Below, in pieces: positions 36,530 to 46,707 of a DNA stretch of 47,799 nucleotides. The DNA is from an uncultured Pelagibacteraceae bacterium. Lineage in GTDB: Bacteria; Pseudomonadota; Alphaproteobacteria; Pelagibacterales; Pelagibacteraceae. Numbering within the stretch: the stretch's first letter is position 1; each line of letters begins with the position of its first letter. The translations under genes were made by a program, and so were the position numbers. The DNA lies in contig CACKXA010000001.1 in the NCBI GenBank assembly GCA_902604055.1, positions 74,789-122,587 of the forward strand. The letters are read 5' to 3'. The notes under the pieces are model-generated. The model searched no databases, had not been told where the DNA came from, and saw nothing but the letters and a program-made list of their open reading frames with translations.

Positions 36530-38715
36530 TATATTGTCCTTTGTATTTTTTCCGCTTGGTATGACTCGATCACATCTTTTTCTTTAAAGTCGATGTAATC
36601 TTTGATGCTTATTCCGCATTCTAAACCTGTGCCTACTTCTTTGACTTGATTTTTCTCTCTGTAAATACTTTGAATTTCACCGTTATACACAACCACGCCA
36701 TCTCTAATAATTCTTGCTTTAGATCTACTTTTAATTTCTCCGTTAATTACTTTTGATCCAGCAATTTTACCAGCATTGGATACCTTAAATATTTTTTGTA
36801 TTTCTGCAGATCCTAAGATCGTCTCTTTTATATCCGGTTCTAGTAAACCAGATAGAGATTTTTCGACATGTTCTAATGCTTCATAAATAATATTAAAGTA
36901 TTTTATATCAATTTTTTGTTCTTCAGCTAATTTTTTAGCTTCTCTATTTGGTTTTACATTAAATCCTATTAAAATTGCATTTGATGCTTTAGCTAAAGAA
37001 ACATCTGTTTCATTGATCATTCCGATATCAGATAAAATAATTTTTGCTTCAACTTCTTCATGTTTAATTTTATTAATTGCCATCTTTAAAGCTTCGCTGG
37101 AACCTTGAACATCAGATTTTATAATAATGTTTAATTCATCTTTTTCTTTGACATTGTCAAAAAGTGTAGTTTTGTCTTTAACTAAAACTTTATTTTTTAC
37201 AAAATTATTTTTTTTATATTCAGCCATTTCTTTAGCTTCATTTTCATTTTTTGTTACCAAAAATTCGGCGCCAGCAAATGCTGAACTATTCATTCCTAAA
37301 ATTTCAACTGGCATTGAAGGGATTGCTTCTTCGATATTTTTACCCTCATAATTAATCATGGCTCTAATTTTACCCCACGTATCTCCACAAATAAAATGAT
37401 CACCTTTTTTTAATTTTCCATTACTTATTAATACTGTTGATACAGGGCCTTTACCTTTATCAATTTTAGACTCAATAACAACTCCTTTGGCCTGCCCAGA
37501 AAATGAAGCTTTTAAATCTAAGATTTCAGATTGCAACAATATGCTCTCTTTTAATTTATCCAAATTAGTTTTTTTAAGTGCTGATACTTCTACAAAAAGA
37601 GTGTCTCCACTCAGATCTTCAGCAATTAACTCGTACTGCATCATCTCGTTTTTAATTTTACTAATATTTTTTTCAGGTAAATCACATTTATTAATTGCAA
37701 CTATTATCGGAACTTTTGCTGCCTTAGCGTGCTTTATAGCTTCTACAGTCTGAGGCTTAATGCCGTCATCAGCTGCAACCACTAAAACTACTATGTCAGT
37801 TATCTTAGATCCTCGAGCTCGCATTTCAGTAAAAGCCGCATGTCCTGGTGTGTCAATAAATGTAATACTTCTATTTTTCTCAGTTTTAACTTGATATGCC
37901 CCTATATGCTGAGTAATTCCTCCGTGCTCTGCAGAGACAACGTTTGCATCTCTTAAAGAGTCCAATAAAGAAGTTTTTCCATGATCAACATGTCCCATAA
38001 TCGTAACTACAGGAGGTCTTATTTTTACCTCTCCTTCAAGTATTTCTTTTACTTTATTTGTCTCTAAAGATGGTTCATCTTCAATTATAGGCTTATGACC
38101 AAATTCTTTAACAATATATTCAGCAGTATCTTTGTCTATATTGTGGTTGATGGTTGCTATTACCTTCATGTTAAACAAGAACTTTATTATATCGTTAGAT
38201 TTTTCCGCCATTCTGTTAGAAAGTTCTTGAATAGTTATTTGCTCAGGTATTTTTACATCTCTAATAACTTTTTTAAATTCTTTTTTTTCTTCGTTTTCTG
38301 GTTTTGTTTTTTTTTCTTTTAGTCTAGCTCTTTTTACAGATGCCAAACTTCTTTGTTTGATCTCTATTTCTTCAACATTTAAAGCTCTTGAAACTGTTAA
38401 CTTAAAATCTCTTTTGTCTACTGGACTTTTTAGTTTAAGTTTACTCTTTCCAGTTGGCTTATTATCTTTTTTAATAAATTCTTTTGTTGCCTGCTGCTCA
38501 ATAAATTTCCGAGCAAAATTCTTTTTTTTAAAACTAGACTCATTGGTATTTTTTATTGGCTGGTTAGATTTAGAAAAGCTTTGATTATTTCTAAAAGGTT
38601 TTTTCTTTTCAATGGAAAAAGCTTTTTTTCCATCTCTATTTATAGAAGAAGTCGTGTCAATTTTTTTTTTTAAATTAGATGATATCGTAAGTGTTTTCTT
38701 TTTATCTTTTTCCAT
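36529..38715 (-). CDS. infB: Translation initiation factor IF-2
   Basis: About 728 residues. A lysine-rich, poorly structured N-terminal region (1-150) is followed by the IF2N domain, then the G domain with [16 protein letters not shown] (G1), [15 protein letters not shown] (G3) and INKCDLP (G4). The C-terminal beta-barrels include [18 protein letters not shown] and [13 protein letters not shown]. The open frame reaches a TTG at 38733 that would overlap nusA by 14 bp. I prefer the ATG at 38715 (MEKDKKKTL), four bases after the nusA stop. It places initiator tRNA on the 30S subunit. Confidence 0.96.
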   Translation of the reverse strand: MEKDKKKTLTISSNLKKKIDTTSSINRDGKKAFSIEKKKPFRNNQSFSKSNQPIKNTNESSFKKKNFARKFIEQQATKEFIKKDNKPTGKSKLKLKSPVDKRDFKLTVSRALNVEEIEIKQRSLASVKRARLKEKKTKPENEEKKEFKKVIRDVKIPEQITIQELSNRMAEKSNDIIKFLFNMKVIATINHNIDKDTAEYIVKEFGHKPIIEDEPSLETNKVKEILEGEVKIRPPVVTIMGHVDHGKTSLLDSLRDANVVSAEHGGITQHIGAYQVKTEKNRSITFIDTPGHAAFTEMRARGSKITDIVVLVVAADDGIKPQTVEAIKHAKAAKVPIIVAINKCDLPEKNISKIKNEMMQYELIAEDLSGDTLFVEVSALKKTNLDKLKESILLQSEILDLKASFSGQAKGVVIESKIDKGKGPVSTVLISNGKLKKGDHFICGDTWGKIRAMINYEGKNIEEAIPSMPVEILGMNSSAFAGAEFLVTKNENEAKEMAEYKKNNFVKNKVLVKDKTTLFDNVKEKDELNIIIKSDVQGSSEALKMAINKIKHEEVEAKIILSDIGMINETDVSLAKASNAILIGFNVKPNREAKKLAEEQKIDIKYFNIIYEALEHVEKSLSGLLEPDIKETILGSAEIQKIFKVSNAGKIAGSKVINGEIKSRSKARIIRDGVVVYNGEIQSIYREKNQVKEVGTGLECGISIKDYIDFKEKDVIESYQAEKIQRTI

Positions 38716-38719
38716 AACA

Positions 38720-40273
38720 TTATTTGTAAACAATCTCTCTAGCAGCCATAATTAACTCGTCGGCTTCTTTCCTTGATAATGAGAATTCTTCCAAATATCC
38801 TTCAATTCTTATTTTTTTTCCTTTTATTTCATCAAATCCCCCTATCAGCTCATCAGAAGATAAGTCAGCAAAATCTTGTAACTTTTTTATATTTTTTTGT
38901 CCTAATATTACAAGCATTCCTTGGGTCATACCTTTTAAATTAATTAAAGACTCCTCGACGCCTAATTCTTTTAGTTTTTGAGCAACAGCTTCTTTTTCTT
39001 TTATTAAATTCTCTTTTGATCTATTAATTAACTCTTGTGCAGTTTCTTCATCAATAGCGTCAATTTTTGAAATATTCTCTGGAGTAGTTTGAGCTATTTC
39101 CTCAATGCTTGTGAACCCTTCGGATACTAAAAGCTGTCCTAGGGTTTCGTCAACTTCAAGATTTTTGATTAAAGTTTCTGTTCTGTCTTTAAACTCTGCT
39201 TGCCTTCTTTCTGAGTCTTCTTTGTCAGTTAAAATGTCAATTTCAAAATTTGTAAGTTTAGATGCTAACCTTACATTCTGTCCTCTTCTACCAATAGCTT
39301 TACTTAAATTTTCTTCGGTCAAAATTATATCAATTCTCTTATTTTCTTGATCAATTAAGACTTTCTGAATTTCTGCTGGAGAGAGAGACTCTGAAATTAA
39401 TGTTGGCAAGTCCTCTGTCCACTTTATAATATCAATTTTTTCTCCATGTAATTCATTAACTATCGTTTGAACTCTGCTTCCTCTCATTCCAACACATGCG
39501 CCAACAGGGTCGATGGATGAGTCTTGTGAGAAAACACAAATTTTGGCTCTACTACCTGGATCTCTCGCCACTGATTTAATTTCTATTGTCCCTTCATAAA
39601 TCTCAGGAACTTCTTGAAAAAATAATCTTGCTAAAAACTGAGGATGGGCTCTAGATAAAAATATTTGATGACCTTTAAGTTCTTTTTTAACTTCATAGCA
39701 ATATGCTTTTACTCTGTCGCCTGTTTTTAGTATTTCTCTAGGGATTAGTTCATCTTTCTTGATTACTCCTTCTGCTTTTCCTAGATCGACAATTATGTTT
39801 CCGTATTCTAGTCGTTTAATTATCCCACTTAAAATTTGTCCTTGTTTATCAATGAAGTCTTCATACTGTCTATTCTTTTCCGCTTCACGTACTCTTGAAC
39901 TAATTACTTGTTTAGCGCTCTGGGCTGCTATTCTTCCAAAATCAATTTGTGGTAATTCTTCAAAAATTTTATCACCAATTTTTAGTTCATCAGCAGCTTT
40001 TGTATCGATCTTTTTCGCATCATTTAACGTAATTTCTCTCGCAGAGTCTTCAACTTTTTCAACAATATCTAAAACTTTTTGGATTTTAATATCACCACTT
40101 TCTCTATCTATTATTACTTCTATATTATTGTCGTTTCCAAATTTAGTTAAAGCAGCTTTTTGAATGGCGCTTTCCATTGAACCTATCACTAGCTCTTTAT
40201 CAATTGACTTCTCGTTGGCGACTGCATCTACAATTCGCAAAAGTTCTTGTTTATCTAATCCTCTATTTAACAT
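38720..40273 (-). CDS. nusA: Transcription termination/antitermination factor NusA
   Basis: A 517-residue elongation factor. The N-terminal RNA polymerase-binding domain (1-130) is followed by S1 (about 135-200), then KH1/KH2 with GACVGMRGSRVQTIVNELHGEKID and IGRRGQNVRLASKL. The C terminus carries two helical acidic repeats (QLLVSEGFTSIEEIA and ILGQKNIKKLQDFADLSSDELI), as in proteobacterial NusA. A clear AGGAGT ribosome binding site (40287-40282) precedes ATG by 8 bases. rimP, usually just upstream, is absent, and a terminator hairpin lies there instead. Confidence 0.96.
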   Translation of the reverse strand: MLNRGLDKQELLRIVDAVANEKSIDKELVIGSMESAIQKAALTKFGNDNNIEVIIDRESGDIKIQKVLDIVEKVEDSAREITLNDAKKIDTKAADELKIGDKIFEELPQIDFGRIAAQSAKQVISSRVREAEKNRQYEDFIDKQGQILSGIIKRLEYGNIIVDLGKAEGVIKKDELIPREILKTGDRVKAYCYEVKKELKGHQIFLSRAHPQFLARLFFQEVPEIYEGTIEIKSVARDPGSRAKICVFSQDSSIDPVGACVGMRGSRVQTIVNELHGEKIDIIKWTEDLPTLISESLSPAEIQKVLIDQENKRIDIILTEENLSKAIGRRGQNVRLASKLTNFEIDILTDKEDSERRQAEFKDRTETLIKNLEVDETLGQLLVSEGFTSIEEIAQTTPENISKIDAIDEETAQELINRSKENLIKEKEAVAQKLKELGVEESLINLKGMTQGMLVILGQKNIKKLQDFADLSSDELIGGFDEIKGKKIRIEGYLEEFSLSRKEADELIMAAREIVYK

Positions 40274-40287
40274 TTTTTAACACTCCT

Positions 40288-40314
40288 AAAAAAAAATGGG
40301 CTAATGCCCATTTT
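40288..40314 (-). terminator. Intrinsic terminator between metK and nusA
   Basis: On the minus strand the 9-bp stem AAAATGGGC / GCCCATTTT (plus-strand arms 40306-40314 and 40293-40301) has a four-base loop and runs into nine T (40296-40288). This is the clearest rho-independent terminator in the window. It ends metK transcription, yet its T-tract stops one base from the AGGAG of nusA, so any nusA transcript starting upstream must pass it. Confidence 0.8.
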
Positions 40315-40367
40315 GATATTCTCCAGCTATATTGTCTGTTTAGTTCAAAATTGAGGTTTTTTCAAGA

Positions 40368-41531
40368 TTACACTTTAAATATATCGGTTTTATCGGTTTT
40401 TTCCCAAGTAAATTCACCTTTGTTGGAAGGTTTTCTTCCAAAATGGCCATACGCTGAGGTAATTTCATAAATAGGGTTGTTTAATTTAAGCATTTCTCTT
40501 ATTCCTCTAGGAGATAAATTAAAATTTTCATCTATTGCCTTTTTTACTGTCTCTATTTTATCTTCGTCCCCATTTGCTAGTTTAATAAAAATAGACAATG
40601 GTTTAGATACACCAATTGCGTAAGCTAATTGGATTAAACATTTTTTAGAAACACCAGCAGCAACAATATTTTTTGCTAAGTATCTTGCTGCATATGCTGC
40701 AGATCTATCAACTTTTGTAGGATCTTTTCCTGAAAATGCTCCTCCACCGTGTGGAGCTGCACCTCCGTAGGTATCTACAATAATTTTTCTACCAGTTAAG
40801 CCAGTATCTCCGTCAGGCCCTCCTATTATGAATTGTCCAGTTGGGTTAATGTAAATTTCTTTTAAATCTAAATCTTGAACATAATTTTCCGGAATACTTT
40901 TTTTAATATACGGAATAATCATTTCTCTTACTTTTTCCTGGTTTAATTCTTTAGTATGTTGTGTTGAAATCACAACAGAAGTAACCTTGATTGGTTTATC
41001 ATTTTCATAAAGCATTGTTACTTGGCTTTTCGAGTCAGGTTCAATACCTTTGAGTATTCCTTTTTTTCTGTCTTCAGCCATTAGTCTTAAAATTTTATGC
41101 GAAAAATGGATTGGAGCAGGCATTAAATCCTCTGTCTCTTTACAAGCATAGCCAAACATAATCCCCTGGTCACCAGCGCCTTCATCTTTATTATCTTTAG
41201 AGTCAACTCCCATTGCAATATCCGCAGACTGTTCGTGTAAAAAAGTTTCAATATCAGTTGTTTTCCAGCTAAATCCTTTTTGATCGTAACCGATATCTTT
41301 TATACAGTCTCTTACTTTATTTATAATTTCTTCTTTATCTATTTTTGGACCTCTTATTTCCCCAGCTAATATAACTTTATTAGTTGTTGTAAGCGTTTCA
41401 CATGCCACCCGAGAAAAAGGATCTTTTGATAAATAAGAATCTACTACCATGTCAGAAATTCTATCGCATACTTTATCAGGGTGCCCTTCAGAAACTGACT
41501 CGCTTGTAAATAAATATTTATTTTGTTGCAT
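40368..41531 (-). CDS. metK: S-adenosylmethionine synthetase
   Basis: A 387-residue enzyme making SAM from methionine and [23 protein letters not shown] is the N-terminal ATP/metal motif, [15 protein letters not shown] is the GDQG signature, and [21 protein letters not shown] is the P-loop-like phosphate site. Its ATG overlaps the lnt stop (TAATG), leaving no room for a SAM riboswitch, so control must come from an operon promoter farther upstream or inside lnt. Supplies the methyl donor whose product AhcY (same window) recycles. Confidence 0.97.
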   Translation of the reverse strand: MQQNKYLFTSESVSEGHPDKVCDRISDMVVDSYLSKDPFSRVACETLTTTNKVILAGEIRGPKIDKEEIINKVRDCIKDIGYDQKGFSWKTTDIETFLHEQSADIAMGVDSKDNKDEGAGDQGIMFGYACKETEDLMPAPIHFSHKILRLMAEDRKKGILKGIEPDSKSQVTMLYENDKPIKVTSVVISTQHTKELNQEKVREMIIPYIKKSIPENYVQDLDLKEIYINPTGQFIIGGPDGDTGLTGRKIIVDTYGGAAPHGGGAFSGKDPTKVDRSAAYAARYLAKNIVAAGVSKKCLIQLAYAIGVSKPLSIFIKLANGDEDKIETVKKAIDENFNLSPRGIREMLKLNNPIYEITSAYGHFGRKPSNKGEFTWEKTDKTDIFKV

Positions 41532-43093
41532 TAGTTTTTATTTTTAAAAATTAAAAAGATAAATAGATATGTAAATAAAAGAGCAAAAAATATCAAATCA
41601 TTTTTATTTTTATATTTCGGTTTAATAACCGGAATTCCCATTTCTATGTTACCTGACTCATAAGTATTAAGCTTTTTAACAATTTCTCCATTGTTATTAA
41701 TAATGGCGCTTATTCCCTTGTTAGCTGATCTTACTAAAAATGAATTGTTTTCTACCGCTCTAAAGATTGCTTTAGCAAAATGTTGGTGTGGGCCAATTGA
41801 ATTTCCGAACCATCCGTCTTCAGATATATTTATTATTAGATTAATCTCTTCACTAGACTTTTGAACTAACTCTGGAAATATAATTTCATAACAAATAAGA
41901 GGTAAGATATTTAAATTATTAATTGAAATATTTTTCGATATTTTTCCTTTACTAAATGAAACATAACCTTGAGTGATTTTTTTAAATCCTAATTTATTCA
42001 ATATTTTATCAAATGGTAAAAATTCCCCAAATGGAACAAGTTTTTTTTTGTCGTATTGATGTAAAATTTTAAAATCATTATTAACAACAATTAGACTATT
42101 AAAATAGTCTCCTGTCTTTTTATCTACAGTATTAATTCCCAAAACTATTAAGTGATCCTTCTTAAAGTTTTCTTTAATCAAATAACTGAATTCAGATATT
42201 TCATCAAAGCTATATCCTGTAAACACTCCCTCGGGCCAAATAAATAATGTAGCTTTTTTATCATTAGGTTCACTGTACTTGATCAAATCTTTTAATCTAT
42301 TTTCTATTTCTTCGAGAGATACATTATATTTTAGTTCAAAGTTAGGAGATATGACCTTAGTATAAATCTTTTGATTATCATTAATATAATTTAATACAGC
42401 TCTGTTTTTGTTTATAGAAAATGTTCCGTATATATATATGAGAAAAATAAATAAAAACGTCAAACTGGTAATAAGTATCTTTTTATTCAATCTAATATTA
42501 AAAAATAAAACAGCAGGTAACATAAATATTGTTATTACTAAAAGGTTGTATGCGTATAGGCCTACAAGATTTAAAACTTGCAAAGCTTCATTAAGCCAAG
42601 ACCAACTATAACTCCATAAATTCCAAGGAAAGCCAGATAATATTTTACCTCTTACATAATCTGCTAAAGAAAAAAAACCAGAAAACAGTAAGATTGATGA
42701 AAAATTATAACTTAAAAATTGACCGACAGCTATTGTGGTTAAGCCTGTAAATATACTTAAAAATAAAGGTATTAATATTATTGCAAATGGTATTAAAATT
42801 TTAAAACTTTCATCAAAAGTTAGAGAATAAGCTACCCAAAAAATTCCACTTAAATAAAAACCAAATCCAAATAGCGTTCCAACAAAAAAAAAATTTCTTA
42901 AATAGGGCTTTTTTCTATAGGTACTCTTAGATTTCTTTTTTACATAAACAAGTATAAAAAATAAAACTGGAAGTAAAAAAAAATTAATAAATGAAAAATT
43001 GAATGGCTGAAATGAAAATACAGATAACAATCCTAAAAAAAAAGGCAATAAATATAAAATGAAAGTTCGATTGTTTAAAATTTTCTCTAACAT
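41531..43093 (-). CDS. lnt: Apolipoprotein N-acyltransferase
   Basis: A 520-residue inner-membrane protein with about six helices in residues 8-220 and a final helix near the C terminus, around a periplasmic carbon-nitrogen hydrolase domain. The Glu-Lys-Cys triad is present: [11 protein letters not shown] (Glu), [14 protein letters not shown] (Lys) and [13 protein letters not shown] (Cys). It adds the third acyl chain to lipoproteins. The start follows the ybeY stop without a gap. The corC gene that often separates ybeY and lnt is absent. Confidence 0.94.
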   Translation of the reverse strand: MLEKILNNRTFILYLLPFFLGLLSVFSFQPFNFSFINFFLLPVLFFILVYVKKKSKSTYRKKPYLRNFFFVGTLFGFGFYLSGIFWVAYSLTFDESFKILIPFAIILIPLFLSIFTGLTTIAVGQFLSYNFSSILLFSGFFSLADYVRGKILSGFPWNLWSYSWSWLNEALQVLNLVGLYAYNLLVITIFMLPAVLFFNIRLNKKILITSLTFLFIFLIYIYGTFSINKNRAVLNYINDNQKIYTKVISPNFELKYNVSLEEIENRLKDLIKYSEPNDKKATLFIWPEGVFTGYSFDEISEFSYLIKENFKKDHLIVLGINTVDKKTGDYFNSLIVVNNDFKILHQYDKKKLVPFGEFLPFDKILNKLGFKKITQGYVSFSKGKISKNISINNLNILPLICYEIIFPELVQKSSEEINLIINISEDGWFGNSIGPHQHFAKAIFRAVENNSFLVRSANKGISAIINNNGEIVKKLNTYESGNIEMGIPVIKPKYKNKNDLIFFALLFTYLFIFLIFKNKN

Positions 43094-43558
43094 CTAATTT
43101 ATATATTTTAGATATTTTCTTTCGATTGATTGCATTATAAAAAAATCTTGATTTTTTTTATGTTTATGACCAAATAAGTGGGCCAGCCCATGTATCCAAA
43201 GCTTATTAAATTCCTCTTGAAATTTTATTTTTTTTTTTTTATCTTTAATCTTATCTAAATTAACAATTATATCTCCAATATAAACTTCCTTATTTCTTTT
43301 TATCATCTTCTTGAGATGTTCTTTTTTATAAAATGGAAAGGACAAAACATCTGTAGATTTATTCATCTTTCTAAATTTTTTATTTAATTTTTTTATTTCT
43401 TTTGATCTTGAAAGTAATAGTGAGAATATAAAGATATTTTTTTTATACAACTTGCTCTTCTTGTTAAATAATTTTACTTTTTTACCTATAAAGCTATTAG
43501 GATTTTTTAAATATTTTTTCCAAACAACGCTATGTAAGATTACATTAGCTTTAATCAT
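43094..43558 (-). CDS. ybeY: Endoribonuclease YbeY
   Basis: A 154-residue zinc metalloprotein for 16S rRNA maturation and ribosome quality control. The metal site is HGLAHLFGHKHKK (H-x3-H-x5-H), preceded by TDVLSFPFYKKEH and YIGDIIVNLDKI, all family signatures. It is very lysine-rich. Its start overlaps the phoH stop by eight bases, the usual phoH-ybeY pair. Confidence 0.93.
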   Translation of the reverse strand: MIKANVILHSVVWKKYLKNPNSFIGKKVKLFNKKSKLYKKNIFIFSLLLSRSKEIKKLNKKFRKMNKSTDVLSFPFYKKEHLKKMIKRNKEVYIGDIIVNLDKIKDKKKKIKFQEEFNKLWIHGLAHLFGHKHKKNQDFFIMQSIERKYLKYIN

Positions 43559-44549
43559 CAGTGCTTTTTTTTTGATAAGCCTGGATTATCTTTGATACTA
43601 AAGGGTGCCTAACGACATCGTTATGATCAAATTCAATAATCTTAATTTCCTTCAATTTTTTTAATATATCTCTTGATTTTATAAGTCCAGATTTAGATTT
43701 ATCTATTAAATCTACTTGTGACGGATCCCCATTCACCACTAATTTTGAGTTTTCACCAATTCTTGTTAAAAACATTTTTATTTGAGTTTCTGTAGCGTTT
43801 TGAGCTTCGTCCAGTATTGCAAAACAATTTTTTAAGGTTCTTCCTCTCATAAATGCGAGTGGTGCTATTTCAATTTCACCTGACTCGATTTTTTTATCTA
43901 TTTTATCTGCTCCAAACAGTTCGTATAATGCATCATAAAGTGGTCTCAAATATGGATCTACTTTTTCTTTCATGTCTCCAGGTAAAAAGCCTAACTTTTC
44001 TCCTGCTTCAACTGCTGGTCTTGATAAAATTACTCTTTCTATTTTTTTCTCTATTAGTAGCGTCACTGCTACTGAAACTGCTAAGAAACTTTTTCCTGTA
44101 CCTGCAGGTCCTAATGCTACCACAATCTCATTTTCCTTAAGAGCTTTAATATAATCTGACTGTTTTTCGGATCTAGCTATAACTGATTTTCTAGGAGTTT
44201 TTATAAGCTGTTTAAAAGATTTAACGTTAGATTCTTCTAATTTCATATTTTTTTTTACGGATAAACTAATATCACTTTTTTCAATAAGATTTGTCAAAAG
44301 ATATTTGTTAACCAAAAATTTAATTGCCTCGGAAAAATCTTTTAAATTTGACTCTTTACCTTTGCAAGTGATCGAATTACCTCTAAAAAAAATTTTTGTG
44401 TTAGTAATTTTTTCTAATTCTTTCAAGTTTTGGTTAAATTCACCGACTATTGTCATTAACATAGAATTATTTGTTATCTGAATATTAATAGTTTTAGAGT
44501 CTATTTTTCTAAGAATTAAGCTTTGATCTAATTTGCTAATTTCTGACAT
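43551..44549 (-). CDS. phoH: PhoH-like ATPase (PhoL/YbeZ)
   Basis: A 332-residue P-loop protein. An N-terminal KH-like region precedes Walker A ALGPAGTGKSFLAVSVA (about 145-160), RPAVEAGEKLGFLPGDM and Walker B FAILDEAQNATETQ. The C terminus EFDHNDVVRHPLVSKIIQAY is typical. It is thought to partner YbeY as an RNA helicase-like factor in ribosome maintenance. It begins 5 bp after the miaB stop. Confidence 0.93.
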   Translation of the reverse strand: MSEISKLDQSLILRKIDSKTINIQITNNSMLMTIVGEFNQNLKELEKITNTKIFFRGNSITCKGKESNLKDFSEAIKFLVNKYLLTNLIEKSDISLSVKKNMKLEESNVKSFKQLIKTPRKSVIARSEKQSDYIKALKENEIVVALGPAGTGKSFLAVSVAVTLLIEKKIERVILSRPAVEAGEKLGFLPGDMKEKVDPYLRPLYDALYELFGADKIDKKIESGEIEIAPLAFMRGRTLKNCFAILDEAQNATETQIKMFLTRIGENSKLVVNGDPSQVDLIDKSKSGLIKSRDILKKLKEIKIIEFDHNDVVRHPLVSKIIQAYQKKSTDD

Positions 44550-44554
44550 AATTA

Positions 44555-45889
44555 CTATGCTGCATATTCTTCATATTTATCATTTACAATAATTTCACCG
44601 TATAAAGTGTTTTGATTACAATTCTTTATTTTTATATCTAAAATCTCACCTCTTAGATCTTTATCGCAATTTACAATTACAGAATTAAAATACTCATCTC
44701 TTCCAAAATATTTATTTTGACCGTTAACTTTATTCTCTATTAATACCGTTGTTTTCGATTCAACTAATTTATCTCTATAATTTTTTTTTAACAAACCCGC
44801 CTCCCTTTGAAAAACAAATAATCTATCTTTAGCAATTTTATTTTCTATTTTATTCATATCTGCGGCTGGAGTTCCAGGTCGTGCACTGAAAATAAATGAA
44901 TAAGAATTAATAAATTTTAATTCGTGCAATAACTTTAAAGTTTTATCAAAATCGTCATTTGTCTCACCAGGATAAGCAATTATAAAGTCACTAGAAAGTT
45001 TTATATTTGGTTTCTTGTCTTTAAGTTTTTCAATTATTTCTAAATATTCTTCTATTGTGTGCCCCCTGTTCATATTTTTTAAGATCTTATTTGAACCGCT
45101 TTGAACAGGCAGATGTAAAAGAGGCATTAATTTTTTACAATCTGCGTGAGCTTCAATTAAATCATTTGAAAAATCTTTTGGGTGAGAAGTAGTATATCTT
45201 ATTCTTTCTACTTCTTTATTCTCATTAATAGAGTAGATAAGATCTGATAGTTTTTTATTCTGATAATTATAACCATTTACATTCTGTCCAAGTAGAACAA
45301 CTTCTTTTGATCCATTATCAACCAGTTGCTTTACCTCTGATAATATATCTGAAAATGGTCTTGAACACTCAGGACCCCTGGTGTACGGAACCACACAAAA
45401 CTTACAAAATTTATCGCACCCTTCTTGTATAGTTATATAAGAAGAAGTTTTGCTTTCATTATTTTTTATTAAATTAAGCTGATCAAATTTTTCTATTGTT
45501 TCAAATTCAGTCGAATTAATTCTAGAATATTTTTTTTCTACATTTAAAATTATCTTATTAATTTCGTGATAAGATTGTGGGCCTATAACAGCATCAATGT
45601 ACTTTTCTTTTTTTAGAAGCATATCACCTTCTGCTTGAGCTACGCATCCCACAATTAATATGATTGGTTTTTTTTTATCTTTAAATTCTTTTTTTAATCT
45701 TCCAACTTCATGATAAACTTTTTCAGTGGCTTTTTCTCTAATATGGCAAGTGTTAAGAACATAGCAATCTGTGTCTTTAAGACTTTTAGTTAAACAATAG
45801 TTAATTTTTTTCACAAAATCTAAAATACGGTTACTGTCGTATTCATTCATTTGGCAACCTAAAGTTTTGATGAATATTTTTTTTTGCAA
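44555..45889 (-). CDS. miaB: tRNA-2-methylthio-N6-dimethylallyladenosine synthase MiaB
   Basis: A 444-residue radical-SAM methylthiotransferase that modifies A37 of UNN-decoding tRNAs. The N-terminal domain supplies Cys residues for the auxiliary cluster (KTLGCQMNEYDS, LNTCHIREKA, VGCVAQAEG). The radical-SAM CxxxCxxC is GCDKFCKFCVVPYTRGPE. A C-terminal TRAM domain runs from about residue 380. The TRAM and MTTase features separate it from plain radical-SAM enzymes. It lies between fur and phoH, as in other Alphaproteobacteria. Confidence 0.96.
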   Translation of the reverse strand: MQKKIFIKTLGCQMNEYDSNRILDFVKKINYCLTKSLKDTDCYVLNTCHIREKATEKVYHEVGRLKKEFKDKKKPIILIVGCVAQAEGDMLLKKEKYIDAVIGPQSYHEINKIILNVEKKYSRINSTEFETIEKFDQLNLIKNNESKTSSYITIQEGCDKFCKFCVVPYTRGPECSRPFSDILSEVKQLVDNGSKEVVLLGQNVNGYNYQNKKLSDLIYSINENKEVERIRYTTSHPKDFSNDLIEAHADCKKLMPLLHLPVQSGSNKILKNMNRGHTIEEYLEIIEKLKDKKPNIKLSSDFIIAYPGETNDDFDKTLKLLHELKFINSYSFIFSARPGTPAADMNKIENKIAKDRLFVFQREAGLLKKNYRDKLVESKTTVLIENKVNGQNKYFGRDEYFNSVIVNCDKDLRGEILDIKIKNCNQNTLYGEIIVNDKYEEYAA

Positions 45890-45890
45890 T

Positions 45891-46310
45891 TTATTTTTTT
45901 ATTTTTGAACCGTATAATTCGAGTTTATGATCTACTAATTTGTAACCTAATTTATTAGCGATCTTTTCTTGCAAGACTTCTATTTCTTTATCCACGAACT
46001 CAACTATTTCACCACTATTAATGTCAATCAAGTGATTGTGGTCATCATTAATTTCATATCTAGCTTTACCAGTTTTAAAATCATGTTTAATTAATATTCC
46101 AGCTTCTTCAAAAAGTTTTACAGTCCTGTAAACAGTGGCAATACTTATTTTATCATCAATCTTTGTTACACGTTTATGAAGTTCGTCAACATCAGGATGA
46201 TCTTTTGATCCATACTCTTCTTTGGACTCAGAAAGAATTTTTGCAATTATCTTTCTCTGGTCTGTTAATCTTACGCCCTTTTCTTTACATTTTTGTTCAA
46301 TAGTACTCAT
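45891..46310 (-). CDS. fur: Fur/Mur-family metal-responsive repressor
   Basis: A 139-residue Fur protein. GVRLTDQRKIIAKIL and SIATVYRTVKLFEEAGILIKH form the DNA-binding domain, and DDHNHLIDINSGEIVEF is the metal-site region. The Cys-x2-Cys structural zinc pairs of E. coli Fur are absent, as is usual for alphaproteobacterial Fur/Mur; rhizobial Mur responds to manganese. It heads the run fur-miaB-phoH-ybeY-lnt-metK. Iron or manganese specificity cannot be read from sequence. It is clearly distinct from the Irr protein at 30258. Confidence 0.9.
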   Translation of the reverse strand: MSTIEQKCKEKGVRLTDQRKIIAKILSESKEEYGSKDHPDVDELHKRVTKIDDKISIATVYRTVKLFEEAGILIKHDFKTGKARYEINDDHNHLIDINSGEIVEFVDKEIEVLQEKIANKLGYKLVDHKLELYGSKIKK

Positions 46311-46323
46311 AAAATTTATTAAC

Positions 46324-46707
46324 TTAACTAGAATATAACGGTTTAATCAAATTTTTCTCTATTAAATTTTTATTGATCATAATTTCAATATTTGCAAGGT
46401 TAAATTGAGCTAAATCATCATTTTTAAAAACGAATAATTTTGCCTTTTTCGATATTTTTATTCCTTTTGCTATAGATAGGGCAATTCTTATAGATGAAAA
46501 ACTACCTGGGCCGCAATTAACAAGAATTGAAAAATTTTTATCAATTTTTGCTTTGTGCTTATTGGTAAAATTTAATATTGTTGAGACTAACAATTCATTA
46601 TTTTGAATTTTTGTTTGAAAATTATGAATAAAAAAATTATTATTAATCTTTAAACCAATTTTGTCATTTTTGCCAGTGCAACTAATTATTAAACAATCTT
46701 TGATCAT
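46324..46707 (-). CDS. tsaB: TsaB-like t6A biosynthesis protein (short form)
   Basis: A 127-residue protein with the ASKHA signature LVNCGPGSFSSIRIALSIAKGIK, which is the TsaB/YeaZ GPGSFTGLRIG motif. Canonical TsaB is about 230 residues. Here the second half of the fold is mostly missing, although the chain ends with IKPLYSS, like the usual PVYLR-type end. TsaB scaffolds TsaD for t6A synthesis; the dimerising first half is what is kept. Position upstream of fur is normal, but rimI is missing. The start region overlaps the divergent deacetylase start. Confidence 0.7.
   Translation of the reverse strand: MIKDCLIISCTGKNDKIGLKINNNFFIHNFQTKIQNNELLVSTILNFTNKHKAKIDKNFSILVNCGPGSFSSIRIALSIAKGIKISKKAKLFVFKNDDLAQFNLANIEIMINKNLIEKNLIKPLYSS

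Noticed and set aside
38716-38733. TTG start for infB
   Set aside because: An ATG four bases after the nusA stop is a better start and avoids a 14-bp overlap.
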